DNA of 64,000 nt from Morchella semilibera (Eukaryota; Ascomycota; Pezizomycetes; Pezizales; Morchellaceae). Where the stretch lies: the NCBI GenBank assembly GCA_009192285.1, contig WBVU01000012.1, positions 868,001 through 932,000 on the forward strand, written 5' to 3'. This document shows, in pieces, positions 22,088 to 34,000 of the stretch. The notes below the pieces were generated by a model. That model had not been told where the DNA came from. It ran no database searches and worked only from the letters and a program-made list of their open reading frames with translations. The position numbers and the translations under genes were made by a program. The first letter of the stretch is position 1; every line of letters begins with the position of its first letter.

Positions 22088-23147
22088 TGCTCGGGGCTTG
22101 TAATTGAGTCGGACAATCTGCCTGTGGCTGGTAGCTTACAATTCCGGGGGGATGTATGGATAAATATTAACCACATTTAGCTTCACTAGAACATTCGGTG
22201 CCATCCTAAGGGGTTGGAAAAATTGAGGATTGATGACTCAGTTAACTATATCAAGTCTCCGAACCAGTCTGCGTGCCGACAGCTCTCATGGGGCTACATC
22301 TGGTGACAGACGCTACGTGTTCCTACGAACTGTCCTTGAGGCCGCATCAATGAAGTAATAAAAAAAATAAAAAAAAGTCCTTGAGGCCGCAAATCATGGC
22401 TTAGAGCGCCGAGTGACAATACATGACTCATGCCGACATAAGCAAATCTAGTCCGATATTAAATCCCCCTAACTTAAACGAACAGTCATACAGTTCGACT
22501 CTAAGCTATAATATCCGATGTACTGGACAATTGTTTCTCCCTCTCTGATTATCTGATCTCAGCCCCGCCCCATATCTACTTATCGATAAGAGGGTGGCTG
22601 GTGGTGACTTCAGCGTGACTCGACTCGGTAGATAGGTGCCAGAAAATAGAGTCACGGAATTGAGTCACGGAATAATGGTTGTGGCTGGGACCGGATGACT
22701 CGACGTGTAAATGATTAGTAATCAAGACGCAGAGATTCTAATCGTAGCGAGCAGCTCAAGTACTTGAGTAAGTAGGTTTGAGTGTCGATCACTTGTCTTA
22801 ATCTCTATCACCTACTAGACCGAGACCTTTTGTTTCCTCTATTAAATATGTATCTAGAGTATTGCAATTCGATTTCTCGCGCGAGTGAAAGCCTATTTAT
22901 CATCTATAATATATGCATGCCTGATTGACAATACATACATGTATATATACTCCACTTCAGTGGTTGATCCTTTCATGTACTTCGCTCGAGAGCATAAGTT
23001 GATCACCTTCTTATTGCTAAATATTGTTACCACTATAATCGACTACTTGGCCAACGCACAATACCAAGCTCGTCAATACGTGTACCTTTTTCAAACCCTT
23101 CTATACCACGCCATATGATTTTCTTTTTTATCCGGATTTAGATCTTC
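22088..23147. other. Intergenic
   Basis: There is no gene. It holds a tiny retroposon at 22332-22391 and one TACATGTA near 22936. Confidence 0.45.
22332..22391 (+). mobile_element. Minute poly(A) retroposon with 15 bp target-site duplication
   Basis: GTCCTTGAGGCCGCA occurs at 22332-22346 and again at 22377-22391. The 30 bp between them end in an A-rich tail (AATAAAAAAAATAAAAAAAA). This looks like an extremely 5'-truncated LINE/SINE insertion with the same architecture as the one at 4539-4664. Confidence 0.6.
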
Positions 23148-23642
23148 TCATACCAAAATCCCTGAAAGCCCTGTCTCTTTCCCCTTTATAATACTACCTT
23201 CACGGCCCAGCCTATTAATTGTATCTAGCATAAATGTTTTAGCATCTCTATGATCACCCGAGGCACCTACATCTTTACGGGGATCTCGATGGACACTAGC
23301 TCCTTTCCGGCGGGCAGTCCCAGTAGCTATATTCTCAGGCGCCATGTCGCGGTCAAATTACCAGCGACTCCCGGGGTTTGGTTTTCCAAGGATAATATCA
23401 TGTTCCCCAAAACCATCAGGCTCTGCTGCGCTCTTTGTCGCTCCCTTGCCTTTGTCTGGCTTACGATTAGGTATCTGGGTGCCGCGTATTTCTCTTAGCT
23501 TCTCGGCGGCGTTTACTTGGATAGTTTCTTCATCGCTGATTCCATTTCTTCCTTGGAGATGTATTTCGACATTGTTGAGCACTGTGTTTTGGTTTAGTTT
23601 GTATCCGCGAGCTAACAAACACCGCTTGAAGTTGGATTCTGG
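23148..23642 (-). pseudogene. Decayed coding exon, unknown product
   Basis: The minus frame runs from 23642 to 23148 with coding-like composition over about 164 codons, but a TAA at 23358-23360 interrupts it and no ATG starts it. The left edge follows CTCTTTAG, a good 3' splice site with GCTAAC about 38 nt upstream, so this may be an internal or last exon. The stop lies just after GSRW and would be CAA (Gln) before a C-to-T change, as repeat-induced point mutation or deamination would give. No domain is recognised and the upstream exon was not found. Confidence 0.4.
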
Positions 23643-23645
23643 CTA

Positions 23646-25405
23646 AAGAGCTGTATAGCTGCTTATAAGTACATAACTGTTAGCACCATCTTGCCCTCTG
23701 ATTGCATTTGAAAAAAAAAAAGGGGACTATTCAACATTCTATTTCTTTTTCATCACGGGCACGAGATTGAGATATCTATGAACCCTAAATATCAGAAACG
23801 AATTGAACTTTGAATAGTATTAAAACAGAGATCTTCGTTGTATAAGCGCCTCCCACAAACCTAAAATATGAGTTATCTCGAGGGAATCGAGTGATAAACT
23901 ATGAATCTTATTTTCATTATCCTAGTCTAGGTTAACGTGATGTTATTAGAAATCAAAAGACCAATATATGATATTTCGAATCTTCTATAGCGTTACCACT
24001 GGACCTGAAGGTAAAATAGAAAAAATCGATATAAACCTCTTATCATGCAGCTGGCCAGGAGCGGTTCACGGCCAATATTCAAAGTCTCCTATCAACGTAC
24101 TCTGAAAGATATTCTGCTCCACCTTAACCAAAAAAATCTACTAGTCAGGCTTCGCCATATTATCGTATCGTGGGGGTGTTTGTGTATTCAGGAGATATGA
24201 TTAATATTTTTTCCCCTCTCTCTTAAAGGTATTTACATCTTTATCTTAATATCTTATGTTCTCAAGCACAAAGGGCAAAATTACAAGTTAATGTTTCAGG
24301 ATTCAATAGAGCTTTCCGAACTTATAGTAGGAGGTCGCCTCTTGCATGCAGGCGATAAAGCTTATAAATGCAGCATATGCTTAATAAACAGTCCGTAATA
24401 ATACTTCCGCTCTTGAGAGCCCGACTCTACAGACACCTTCACCCCTAGGTCCTCCACCGACTGTGATCGATCGCTGTCTATATCCTGCCGGGACCCTGAT
24501 ATTCGCTTTCCTCCCTCTCTAAGAAACTCTGCTCGCCTGAGAAATCACGTGGTATTGTGCTTAGTTGTAGTCGTACATGTTGGAGTATGTTGGTATATGG
24601 ACATCTCGAGAAACGGCTGAAAACGCCTAGAACAGCATTATAAGCGGACCATTTTCGACAAGTGATTATGGCTCATTTAAACACAGCCCGTATTCAAACG
24701 TCAAAGGACGGGAGGACTTGCATGAGTTGGTGAGATATAAGCTTGTCGGGAATTATTTTCTGCTGAATTGTTCCACCAACATCCCGAGCCGTCCAGAATG
24801 TAATCATATCAGACCGCTTTAAGTCCTCTTTATGTTGCCAAAGAACCGCTCCCGTTGCGATCTAGAAGCTTGGCAAATGGCCTCGCATATGCGGAAAGCC
24901 TGCCGTATGCAGGATGCCCTTCTATACATATGATAGAATTATCCCACAGTCAGCCTACATCCTCTCCGGTCACCCTAACCAGCATACCGCCCCAGAGCGC
25001 CGCGGAATCTGACGCAAACACCACCTCAGATCCCCGAGATCTTTCAATACTGGCACACGATCCGCACTATAACGGGCTACGGGAGGGAAGGCTGCGTTTT
25101 CGTAATATTAGCATGGCTTTCTTCTATAGTGCAACTATGATATAGTTCCGGCCCATGCAACATAAGCGTTGATATAGGAGTAGAAAATCTAGTGAGCGGT
25201 TAATCTTACCACAATTTACCACCTTTTCAGCCCAGTCATAATTTTCAAAATATACCGGGGTTTTCCTCGGCGAATTCATTGTTTCTAGATATTTCTAGCA
25301 GTTCGTACCTCTGGTCAACCCAAACATGTTAGGGATTTTTGGTTGACCCGGGATTCTCGCGGCAACCTAGAATTCCACAGCACAATTTTCCAAGCCACCC
25401 TCAAC
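23646..25405. other. Intergenic, AT-rich
   Basis: No gene is supported. One CGAGTGAT motif lies at 23888-23895. The short plus frame at 24855-25145 has no recognisable content. Confidence 0.45.
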
Positions 25406-26011
25406 CTAGCAATCCTCAATGTCACCCCCAAATCCCTGAACCTTTCCGATACTAAGCTTCGAAGTCAGTGATACAGTGCCCCTCTTAAACCACTTTTTCA
25501 CGGAGTGTTTTTCCTTATTCCCTCCTGGTAGACTGGTCGCACTGCGATTATTAGGGTTGCTCCACCACATCCCGGACTCGTCATCGTAATAGTATTCCAC
25601 AATATTATCCACACTCCGCGATGATCGCAAGCGATTCAACGAGGTTGAGTCGACCCTGTGAGTTCTGTGATTCTCCCAGAGCTTCCAACCCCCATAGTAG
25701 CGCGGGTTCAGTGTATCAGGAAGTATATCAGATACCCACTTGTTACACCTTACCCATCTACTGTCATTCCTCCTCCAAACCATCTCTTCTTCCTGAAATC
25801 TTGAGATACCGTTCTCGCTTACGCGTGAGCTACTCGAATTACTGACCTGCCCAACGGGAGCGCCGTGATTTCTGACGGGTACAGTGGGGCGACCAGGGCC
25901 GCTATCGCCATCGGTAATGCTCCACACCCTGTCTTCATATATCGTCGGAAGACTTGGCGCTGTCGATCTATCTAGAGCTCTTCTTAGACCGCGGCTAGGT
26001 CTGTTCGACAT
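25406..26011 (-). CDS. Orphan protein, basic, disordered N-terminus
   Basis: A 201-residue single-exon ORF with a good start context (CACCATGTCG on the minus strand) and a TATATAGG box about 100 bp upstream (plus 26114-26120). Residues 1-75 are Ser/Arg/Pro-rich and probably disordered. Residues 78-150 are rich in Trp, Tyr and Arg (MVWRRNDSRWVRCNKW, YYGGWKLW, YYYDDESGMWW). A Lys-rich segment (KHSVKKWFKRG) follows. There is no signal peptide. I do not recognise a family; the aromatic pattern suggests a folded middle domain. Confidence 0.55.
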   Translation of the reverse strand: MSNRPSRGLRRALDRSTAPSLPTIYEDRVWSITDGDSGPGRPTVPVRNHGAPVGQVSNSSSSRVSENGISRFQEEEMVWRRNDSRWVRCNKWVSDILPDTLNPRYYGGWKLWENHRTHRVDSTSLNRLRSSRSVDNIVEYYYDDESGMWWSNPNNRSATSLPGGNKEKHSVKKWFKRGTVSLTSKLSIGKVQGFGGDIEDC

Positions 26012-27570
26012 GGTGATAACTATCTGTGCTAGTAGGTGCTAGAATCTGAATGCTGGTATTCTCTCAGTGTGTACTGATCTCCGACTTTCTCTTGGACGAT
26101 TTCCAGGTCTTCCTATATAGAATTGTGTATCTTTCATCTCTATAATGACGACGAAGATGAATTTTGCGGCTTGAAATCGAAACGAAGTCTTCTCGTGAAA
26201 TAGACTTATCACGTGATCATGACATTTTGAAGGTGTCCTCCGACGGAAGCGATGTTATGATCAAAACGCGTCTTTATTCGGACACACGACACGCCAGTCA
26301 CACGGGACGTTGAATTATGCATCTTCTCCAAGGTGCTACCGACAACTGTTCAAACACAACGGTACATGTACCTAAGTACGTACATGCATGTCACCACACG
26401 CGCCTGACTCCGAATCCCGTCGCCCTGGCTAATCATAAATCAGCGCCCCAATTGTAATTGCTATTCCAGAGGAGGGAATCTTTACTCATCCCCTGAGAAT
26501 TTGCAAGTTCGAAGGCAGGTATATATTTTTGCCCTTAAGATCCTCGCTTGCCCCAACCTAGGCAAGGGGTCGGTCACATTAAAGCCCCGCACGCGATGTC
26601 ACTGTCAAACGTCAAACGTCAAACGTCAAACGTGCAAACGTCGCTTCTATCACCGTGTCATATCGTGCTGTGGCGTAGTACATTCCTTGCATGCCTCAAC
26701 TCCAATAGCGCTTATACTCCCCTGGGTGATTACATGTTAGCACCAGAGACATCACGGTCCATCACTCGACGAGGGCCAAGATCGTCACGTGAGCGTGCAG
26801 CCGCAACTATAGATGCAGACACGGCGGAGTCCCAACGACCGACCGATGGCTGCAGGCAAGGATACACTATGACGGGTTTCGAGAGGGGGATTCGCAGAGT
26901 CGCAGAAAGTGAGGCAGGTTTGGGGGAATGAAGGAATCACGGCAAGCCTGTTTAAGACGGGACGGAAGAAGCCATGCTGCGACGGTTAAGGATTTGAACC
27001 ATGGACGTTCGTATCAGGTGACTTCCATAGGAGTCCAGGCACGGAATTCTATCTCCAATTCCGAAACTCTACCGATTGTTCTTTTCCGCGCAATAGCTGT
27101 GAGAAGATGAGGCTGTGGATGGGGCGGGTGTTTGAATCACTCGAAGATATGAACCAAAAAAAATTGTTTGACCTCTCATGTTTTCATTTCTAATTAGAGT
27201 TATCGAGAAGTCGAACAAAGCGTTTCGTAAGGGAAAAACATGTATCGCAGTCCAAAGCAGCCAACTAGTTAACCCATAACAATTATCCTCCACGCAATGC
27301 CAAAAAAGGAATGTGAGACTGCTTTAGAACAAAAAATATAAGAAGAGAAAACATGAATGGTTCCTAACAGATCTTTTTTTTTATGTTTTAAAAAGGTTTT
27401 TCTGAAGTATAAAGGAATCGCACAAAAGAAAGCATGAGGATGCAATCATTAGGAAGAATAAAAATTAAACCATTCATCAATCTCACAATCCTATCACCCC
27501 GCCCATCGAAGTTCGTGGCTGGCTACTATAGAGTAGTAGCTGTAGGCCGGCCATTGTAGGCGAAAGGCGC
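26012..27570. other. Intergenic
   Basis: Four copies of the 7-mer GTCAAAC lie in tandem at about 26604-26631. CGAGTGAT motifs are at 26761-26768 and 27136-27143, and TACATGTA near 26363. No gene is supported. Confidence 0.45.
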
Positions 27571-28050
27571 TTAAAAGAGCTTGACAAGAGGGCCACAGAT
27601 GTTGGCATTGACCAAGTTAAATCCCTGCAGACATGTCAGTTACTTGCTCTGTTCTGTTTGTGGGAGAATGAGGAGGGGTCTTACATTGCTCATGGCCTTC
27701 TGGTCGCAACAGTAGACAGTCTGCTCCTTCTTGCAGGCCGCTGCGAAGATGTTAGTATGAGGTCGTTGGCTCGTGGTACTGAGAAACTTACAAGAAACGG
27801 CACAGCCCAAATTGGCAAGATCCTTGATGCTAAGAACTTCAAGACCAAGGAGGCCGCCATTCGCGCCATCCTTGCTGGAGTCGTTGCAACAAACAGTGGT
27901 GTCTTTGCTGGACAGGTTGCTGCAGTTAATGTTGCCAGAGTCTTTGATAGTGGTGGTGGTGTGGTCATCGTGCTCATCACCAGCAATGGGAGCGGCGACA
28001 ACGGCCATGGCGAGAGCGGCGGTGGCAATGAGGATCTTGGAGAACTGCAT
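27571..28050 (-). CDS. Class I hydrophobin
   Basis: Three exons, 27792-28050, 27685-27740 and 27571-27624, are separated by introns of 51 nt (GTAAGT...CTAAC...CGCAG) and 60 nt (GTAAGA...CTGCAG). The spliced protein is 122 residues. A signal peptide occupies about residues 1-20, then an Asp/His/Thr-rich spacer. The eight cysteines follow the hydrophobin order C-X10-CC-X27-C-X5-C-X7-CC-X16-C. The LGC...C...CC...NANIC region resembles Neurospora EAS. Only splicing brings in the last exon with the eighth Cys, so the unspliced frame misreads the end. Hydrophobins coat aerial hyphae and spores as amphipathic layers. TATATAAC lies about 155 bp upstream (plus 28204-28211). The C4-C5 loop is very short. 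Confidence 0.92.
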
Positions 28051-31000
28051 TTTGATTGATTTGGTTGTTTGGGGGTAAACTTAAAAAGTTATTGAAAGTG
28101 TTGGAAGAGTGGAGTGGATTGTTGGAGTTGGAAGTGGATGCTTTGGATGTTGAGATGAGAGTGGTGAGGATGAGATTTGACTTTGGGGCGGAGAATGTCC
28201 AGGTTATATAGAAAATTGAGGCCTTAGAAAGTTGAAGATTTCCCAAGTCCATAATGCCCAAAGTGCTGATAGCGAGAATGACTGAGCCGTGTTGCATGAC
28301 TCGAGTGCCGGGAAAGGAACCCCCCCCCTCAGACTGCATGTCTCATACTCTCCTCCGTGCGAGATTCCGAGATCGGCATTTTTCTTAGCCAACTCCCTTA
28401 GCCCGGCCGTATCATTTCACAGTGTCAGACCTCTGTGCAGAATGTCTCAAAATATTTCTGCAGGAACTCGATATTCTTGTGCCAGCTGTTCAACTACTAG
28501 AAAGTTGCAAGACTCTATGCGCATGTCTTCACAATCCATCTCCTCAGGAAGAGCTAATGTTTTTTTTTTCGTCTTCTTGCTCGCCGAACAGATTACCCCC
28601 ACCGGACCTCTGGCCAGCAAAGAGATGATCACTAACCTAACCAAAAAGAATATCTGTTGACTTGAAAACCCGTTAAGTCCTGTGGAACTCTTGATCATGC
28701 ATTGAATACTCTAGCATTGAATTCATGAAGTCATGCGGGAAGGATTTGCTACTTTCTCCGGCGAAATTGAGACCCATTAGCCAAGATGAGATGACTGCCA
28801 GCAAAGCCACCAACATTCTCGATGTTCTAAATATCTCGGATCGTGTACTCTATTATTGTATCAGTTTTCTGTGCGAAATAATCTTCGTTGGCATCACGTA
28901 CTCTAGTTAACTAATGAGGGTACATACTACATCAAAAATGACTCAAACTGATTGTTATCATTCTTATTTTCAGGAGAGGCATTGAACACCTGCACAAAAT
29001 ACCAGCGGGACTATGCAGTTGTACCACTTGGTTACTGATGTCGTAGGTACATCATAGGGCAAGAGCTGAGGCCCCGTGTAGCTAATGTTAACCTTCGGCG
29101 ACGATTACCCGATCCGTTTATGGTTAGCCGGGCCGCCCTAATTAGTAACTCGCATCGCCTGAGCACTTGAGAAAATAAAAATAAAAATAAAAATCATTTC
29201 TTTATTCGGCCAGTGTAAATAATTTCAAAAACCCCCAGAATAAATCTCTTTGAGCACAGAAATCTACATTGTCTGGTCCCAGTGAGTGTAACTGAAGGTT
29301 GGATTAGAGTTTCGCTTCTATCCACATATTAAGGCACTTTGCATTGATAGTGCAAAATGCCTGCAAGCCGTGAAGATTTGGGGTTGCACACTAATCAACC
29401 AGCGCCCACGACATATTCCCACAGTAGTTAGTCAAAAAAAACTAGAGCTCTTCCATCCAATACTTTAGTGCCAGACAACCTGGCAGATGTAAAAAAACTT
29501 GTCTACTCAACGACGATCACGGCAAATACCGTAAGTAAAGTTGTGAAGATCTCCCCTACGAGGCTGTTGTATCCTTCGGGGGCGTTCAGAGGCGCACCTA
29601 GCTAAGAAAGCCACACTTAATATCAACAACGACAACTATAGTAGGTTACTTATTACACAATATTAATGTCATAAACATCGGTGATTTTATCGAGGGCCGT
29701 TGTAATAAATCAACGGAATTTCGGCAAAGCGTAAGATTTTTCATTAATACTTTTTTTCACCCTTTTTCTTTCAGCTATCGGTTTCTACTAATATGATTGA
29801 AAAAGAATTTACAAGTCCGGACCGATCCTGCAGGGTTAAAAGCACACCCAAGAATGGACATGCTAGCTCTGAATGATTCCGTAACAGCCCAAATTGGGCC
29901 GGGTGTCCGACAAGCAATACCAGAGAGCTGGAGTGGGAAACCCCTGCCCCCCCCGCACCAAAACCCAGCCCCGAGAACCCAGGATACATGGCCCGGTTCT
30001 GTGGGTTTCTGAGACATTTAATAAGAGCATTCAAACCATACATGCTTGGCATCAGCCCGCAATCGGGACATATCGGTATTTTTATTTTTATATCATACTT
30101 TCTCTCCAAATAGCTTTAGTAAAAAAAAAAAAAAAAATACGGATTTTATTTTATTTTCCCAAAGAAATATATGGAGAGGTCGCCGAATATTGAAGAGTGT
30201 CTTGTTGAGTGCGTATCCAGGAACTTTCGATCTGTTGGTACAAGCACTCTGCACCCCCGACGATCTTCCCGGCCACATACGTGTATGCCTCCCCAAGATG
30301 TACCCGGCAACCAAGCTTAGATGCATATCCTCCCAAACAGGAAGAGCTTGTCCCAGATAGTTTATGCTGCTAAAGCTTATGCTCTAGCGTAGAACATGAT
30401 GTAACCAGATAGAATGACAGAACGTGTTCGTCCACCTACTCGTCCCGCCCATAACTCGAGCTAATTACGAACCGCTTCTATCCAGGTTATTTTCCCTGTC
30501 AATTTGATATCACACGCGGAGAGAACTTTTGAAATAGATTACCAAACTCCTCCAGCACTCATTCGTAAAAACGGCATCGAACCCAACTATTACCACTCGA
30601 TAGAGTATAACTCGAACGCAAGATAGCCGACCGAACCAGATCATCGATTCGTTACCAGAGAAGAGCACTTTGTGTGTAGGTCAACTAAGACAGAAGAGGG
30701 TACATGCCCGATGTCCCCCGCATATATTCCGGTGAGCGCGCCAGGTACTTCTTCTAGCTTGTATGTGAAGTGAGACCTAGAGACACTCCTGATATATCCA
30801 CGTGATCTATAATATTCAAGCAAGTATGAGTGCTGGCATTGCCAATTGGAACAATCATTCAGCTGTTAAATCAGTCTGCGGTCAAAACGACTTCAGGGGA
30901 AGAAGAAGGAGAAGAAAATTTACATTGCAAAAGCGCCGCATCAGCTGAATTATTACGTGTGAGACGGCTTAGGCGTACCGGCAGGACCTGCGTCGATCCG

Positions 31001-34000
31001 CAATTACTTCTTTGACCCCAACTATGAGCCATTGCGCAAACTGAGTCTAAATACATATGTAGGTACATTGGTATGTGGAGTTCCGGTTGGTTTTCTGGTT
31101 TGGTTGTTGAGAGGGAGGCCCAACCGTCTAGACCGTGGGCCAATGATGTACGATGCACGCTGCACCTAAGTTCTGTTAAGGTTGCTCCCTGCCAAGTCTT
31201 TGGTGTTGTGGCTTTAGATTGACATTTGCAGCTTCCCCTTTTGTCGACTTGGAGTTTGACAGGTCACTCACTTTTGGTGACCAATGGGGGAGACTCCTTC
31301 CCGTGTTCGTGCCTTGTCCGCTTAGAACATCCCAACGCATTTCAAATGCCAGGAATAACTCGGAGTAACGGAGCGTGACGCGACGTGACAATGTAAAACA
31401 CATGTACCAACACACCCAACCCTCGTATCGAGACATGTAAGTACATGTACTTATGCACCAGATTCGGTTACATGTCCCAAAAGAGAGACATGTAGCTAAA
31501 AGAACAAACTTGCGCGCAGAGTACCATCAGACGCGAGCTTATTGTCTCGGTGATGTTGAATGTAGAAATCCAAGGCAAACCTCCGTTGACTGACTCTGAA
31601 GTCTTAGATAACACTTTTAGAGTAGAAGTAAGCGATCGGAAGGGAGTATGTCCTGGTCTTGGGATGCGATGAATCGCAAAAGAAAACATTAGCTTGTAAC
31701 GAAATTTCGTAACTTTGAGAACCTCCTTACCGATGTCATCACTTCGATTAAAGTTGCTTGGTCAATAGTGCCTCTGAAGCGCGGATATTCCCTCTGCTAG
31801 CATAGGAGGTAACACGAGATGATACACGTAGTCAACCTTTGTTTAGCGACACCTCCGCGTATTGCTAGCGCCCCCTAGCGCCGTCGAGCAAGTTACGAAA
31901 CTACATGTACTATGTAGAACTTCTGTATCTACGTAGAAAACTCACAGAATCGAGTGAGAGTCTATGAACGCGAGTACTTTGACACTCAAACAAAATCGTA
32001 TTGTGTATAGATACTACTATACAATTAGATCAACCTCACCCAGGAGACCATTCTCAGTCCTAAACATAAAATACAACGGAACACTCGACGGCGTCAGAGG
32101 CTACTAAGGTTTTATAGCGCAATGGTTATAGACAGCCACGTCCACAAAGTTTTGGCACCCTGTAAAAACATCTGCGATTACAACAAACAAAATACCTCGG
32201 TCCCTCCATCGAAAGGTAGGGTTGCGAAGGGTTGTGATAGACGGCAGTACTATAGGGATATGTAACTATGTATAAATTGTCATTATAGTCACTCTTATCT
32301 GGTTGTTTATATCACGAGCTTCGAGACTGGGGTGCCAGAACTTGGGCATGGTATCTTGTACGCCCCTCAGAACCAAACTAACCATCACGTCCAACATCAG
32401 TCAATATAGCTTGGAGTGCTTTGGTTTGGCTCTGATAAAGTCTCTAAATGCTTCTTGACCTCTCTCTCGTTTTTAACACCATCTTCTTTTATTCAAGCCA
32501 CTTTCAATGCCTTCCTACGCTTACAGTAACTACGAATATTTGCTATCTCGCCAATTACCAAACCTCTACGTAAACTACATGTAGTATTATGGATGTTAGG
32601 ATACTACAAGCTACGCGCAAACTGTGAATTCCCCGTTCTACTCCACTCCACTTCTTGTAGGACAATTCACTCGTGACGCTACCAAACCCTAACCCATGTC
32701 TCACAACCCCTGCTACCAATCGGTCGCACTATGCGCAAGTAGTTAACGCAGCCACGTCTACTCCACTGTGTCTCCACAGTTGTGCGGTGCCAACGTGAGC
32801 CGGTCCGATCTAGGTAAACCGCGTATTACACATTACATATGTGTATTATTATTAGGGGGCAGAATAAGCCAGCTGTTTCTGGGAGACAACCCTAGACCTC
32901 CGTCCCCGCACTGTAGCGTTTCGTTACCGGGTCCGGGGTTACTTTCGGGTGTTGGGGTCCGGGTTCTAGGGGGCTTCTGGAGGTGCTTGGGCGGGAGTAA
33001 TTAATTAATTCTTTGGTATTTGGTACTACTCTACGAGTAGAGAAACGGGCTCGTGAGTAAGTGGTAGGGTAATTTTTTTTTTGTGGGCGAGCGGCCGGAT
33101 GGGTCTGAGTTGAGTGTTAGGTGAGTATGTGTTTGTCTGTGCAAAGATTGGAGGGAAAATGTCGCTCGTGTTTTCGTGCCGCGTGATGTTGGGTTTTCGC
33201 TCTACTCAGTCAAATATTACAGTGATTACAATTTATTTATTCAGCACGAACGGAATGTTCTTCGCCGTTTCGGGGCTTCTCCTTTTACGCAGGAATCACT
33301 TCGTTGTATTTGTTGGCGCCGCGGGGGAAATGTTGAACCAGCGCCCCCCGGGTTTTTTGCTTGGTACGAAGTTTGATGTACATGCGAGCTGTGGGTTCAT
33401 GGGTGGTCACTCGTATAGTCGGGCCGGAATGGGTTGAGAGGCACTTGCAATTCTGATGTAATGCATAGCTGTATGTCGAATGCGATGCAGGTGCTATGGT
33501 TAGATATCAAGGTCAACCCCCCACCCTCCTCTCTGACTAGAGTCGTGATCCAGCTTGCAAGGTTCTGAACCCCCTCTCTTCTTCTCTGCCGAGTCTTGCC
33601 AGGACCCCTCCTCCAGGTCTCGCCAGGCGCCCCCTTCATCATCCTTCGCACACAGATGCCCCTCCCCACGACCTTTTTGAATCTCTCCCATCTTCAACGC
33701 GGATTGTAGCTTTATCATCCTCATCACTAGATTCGTTCGCCAGGGGGGATGTGCGGCCAGCTACTCCCGTTGACTGGCCTGGGTATACGTGAGAAGCTTT
33801 AGTTGGGATAGGTAAGCTTGAATCTGTATCATTATACTGCTGGTTTATGGTGTAGTTGCCGGGTACGCCTTTTCAGCCTACGGTTATGATGATAGTGGGA
33901 GAGTATCGGAGATCGACGTTATGGGCGCTGTGCTTTAGTGTTAATAATTGATGTAGATAAAGTTACCATTAGATTAAGACCTTAGTGTTCCTTGTACTCG

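Noticed and set aside
26980-27060. Possible tRNA with GGTTCAAATCC on the minus strand
   Set aside because: The T-loop-like word is present, but no acceptor stem, D arm or full anticodon stem can be paired.
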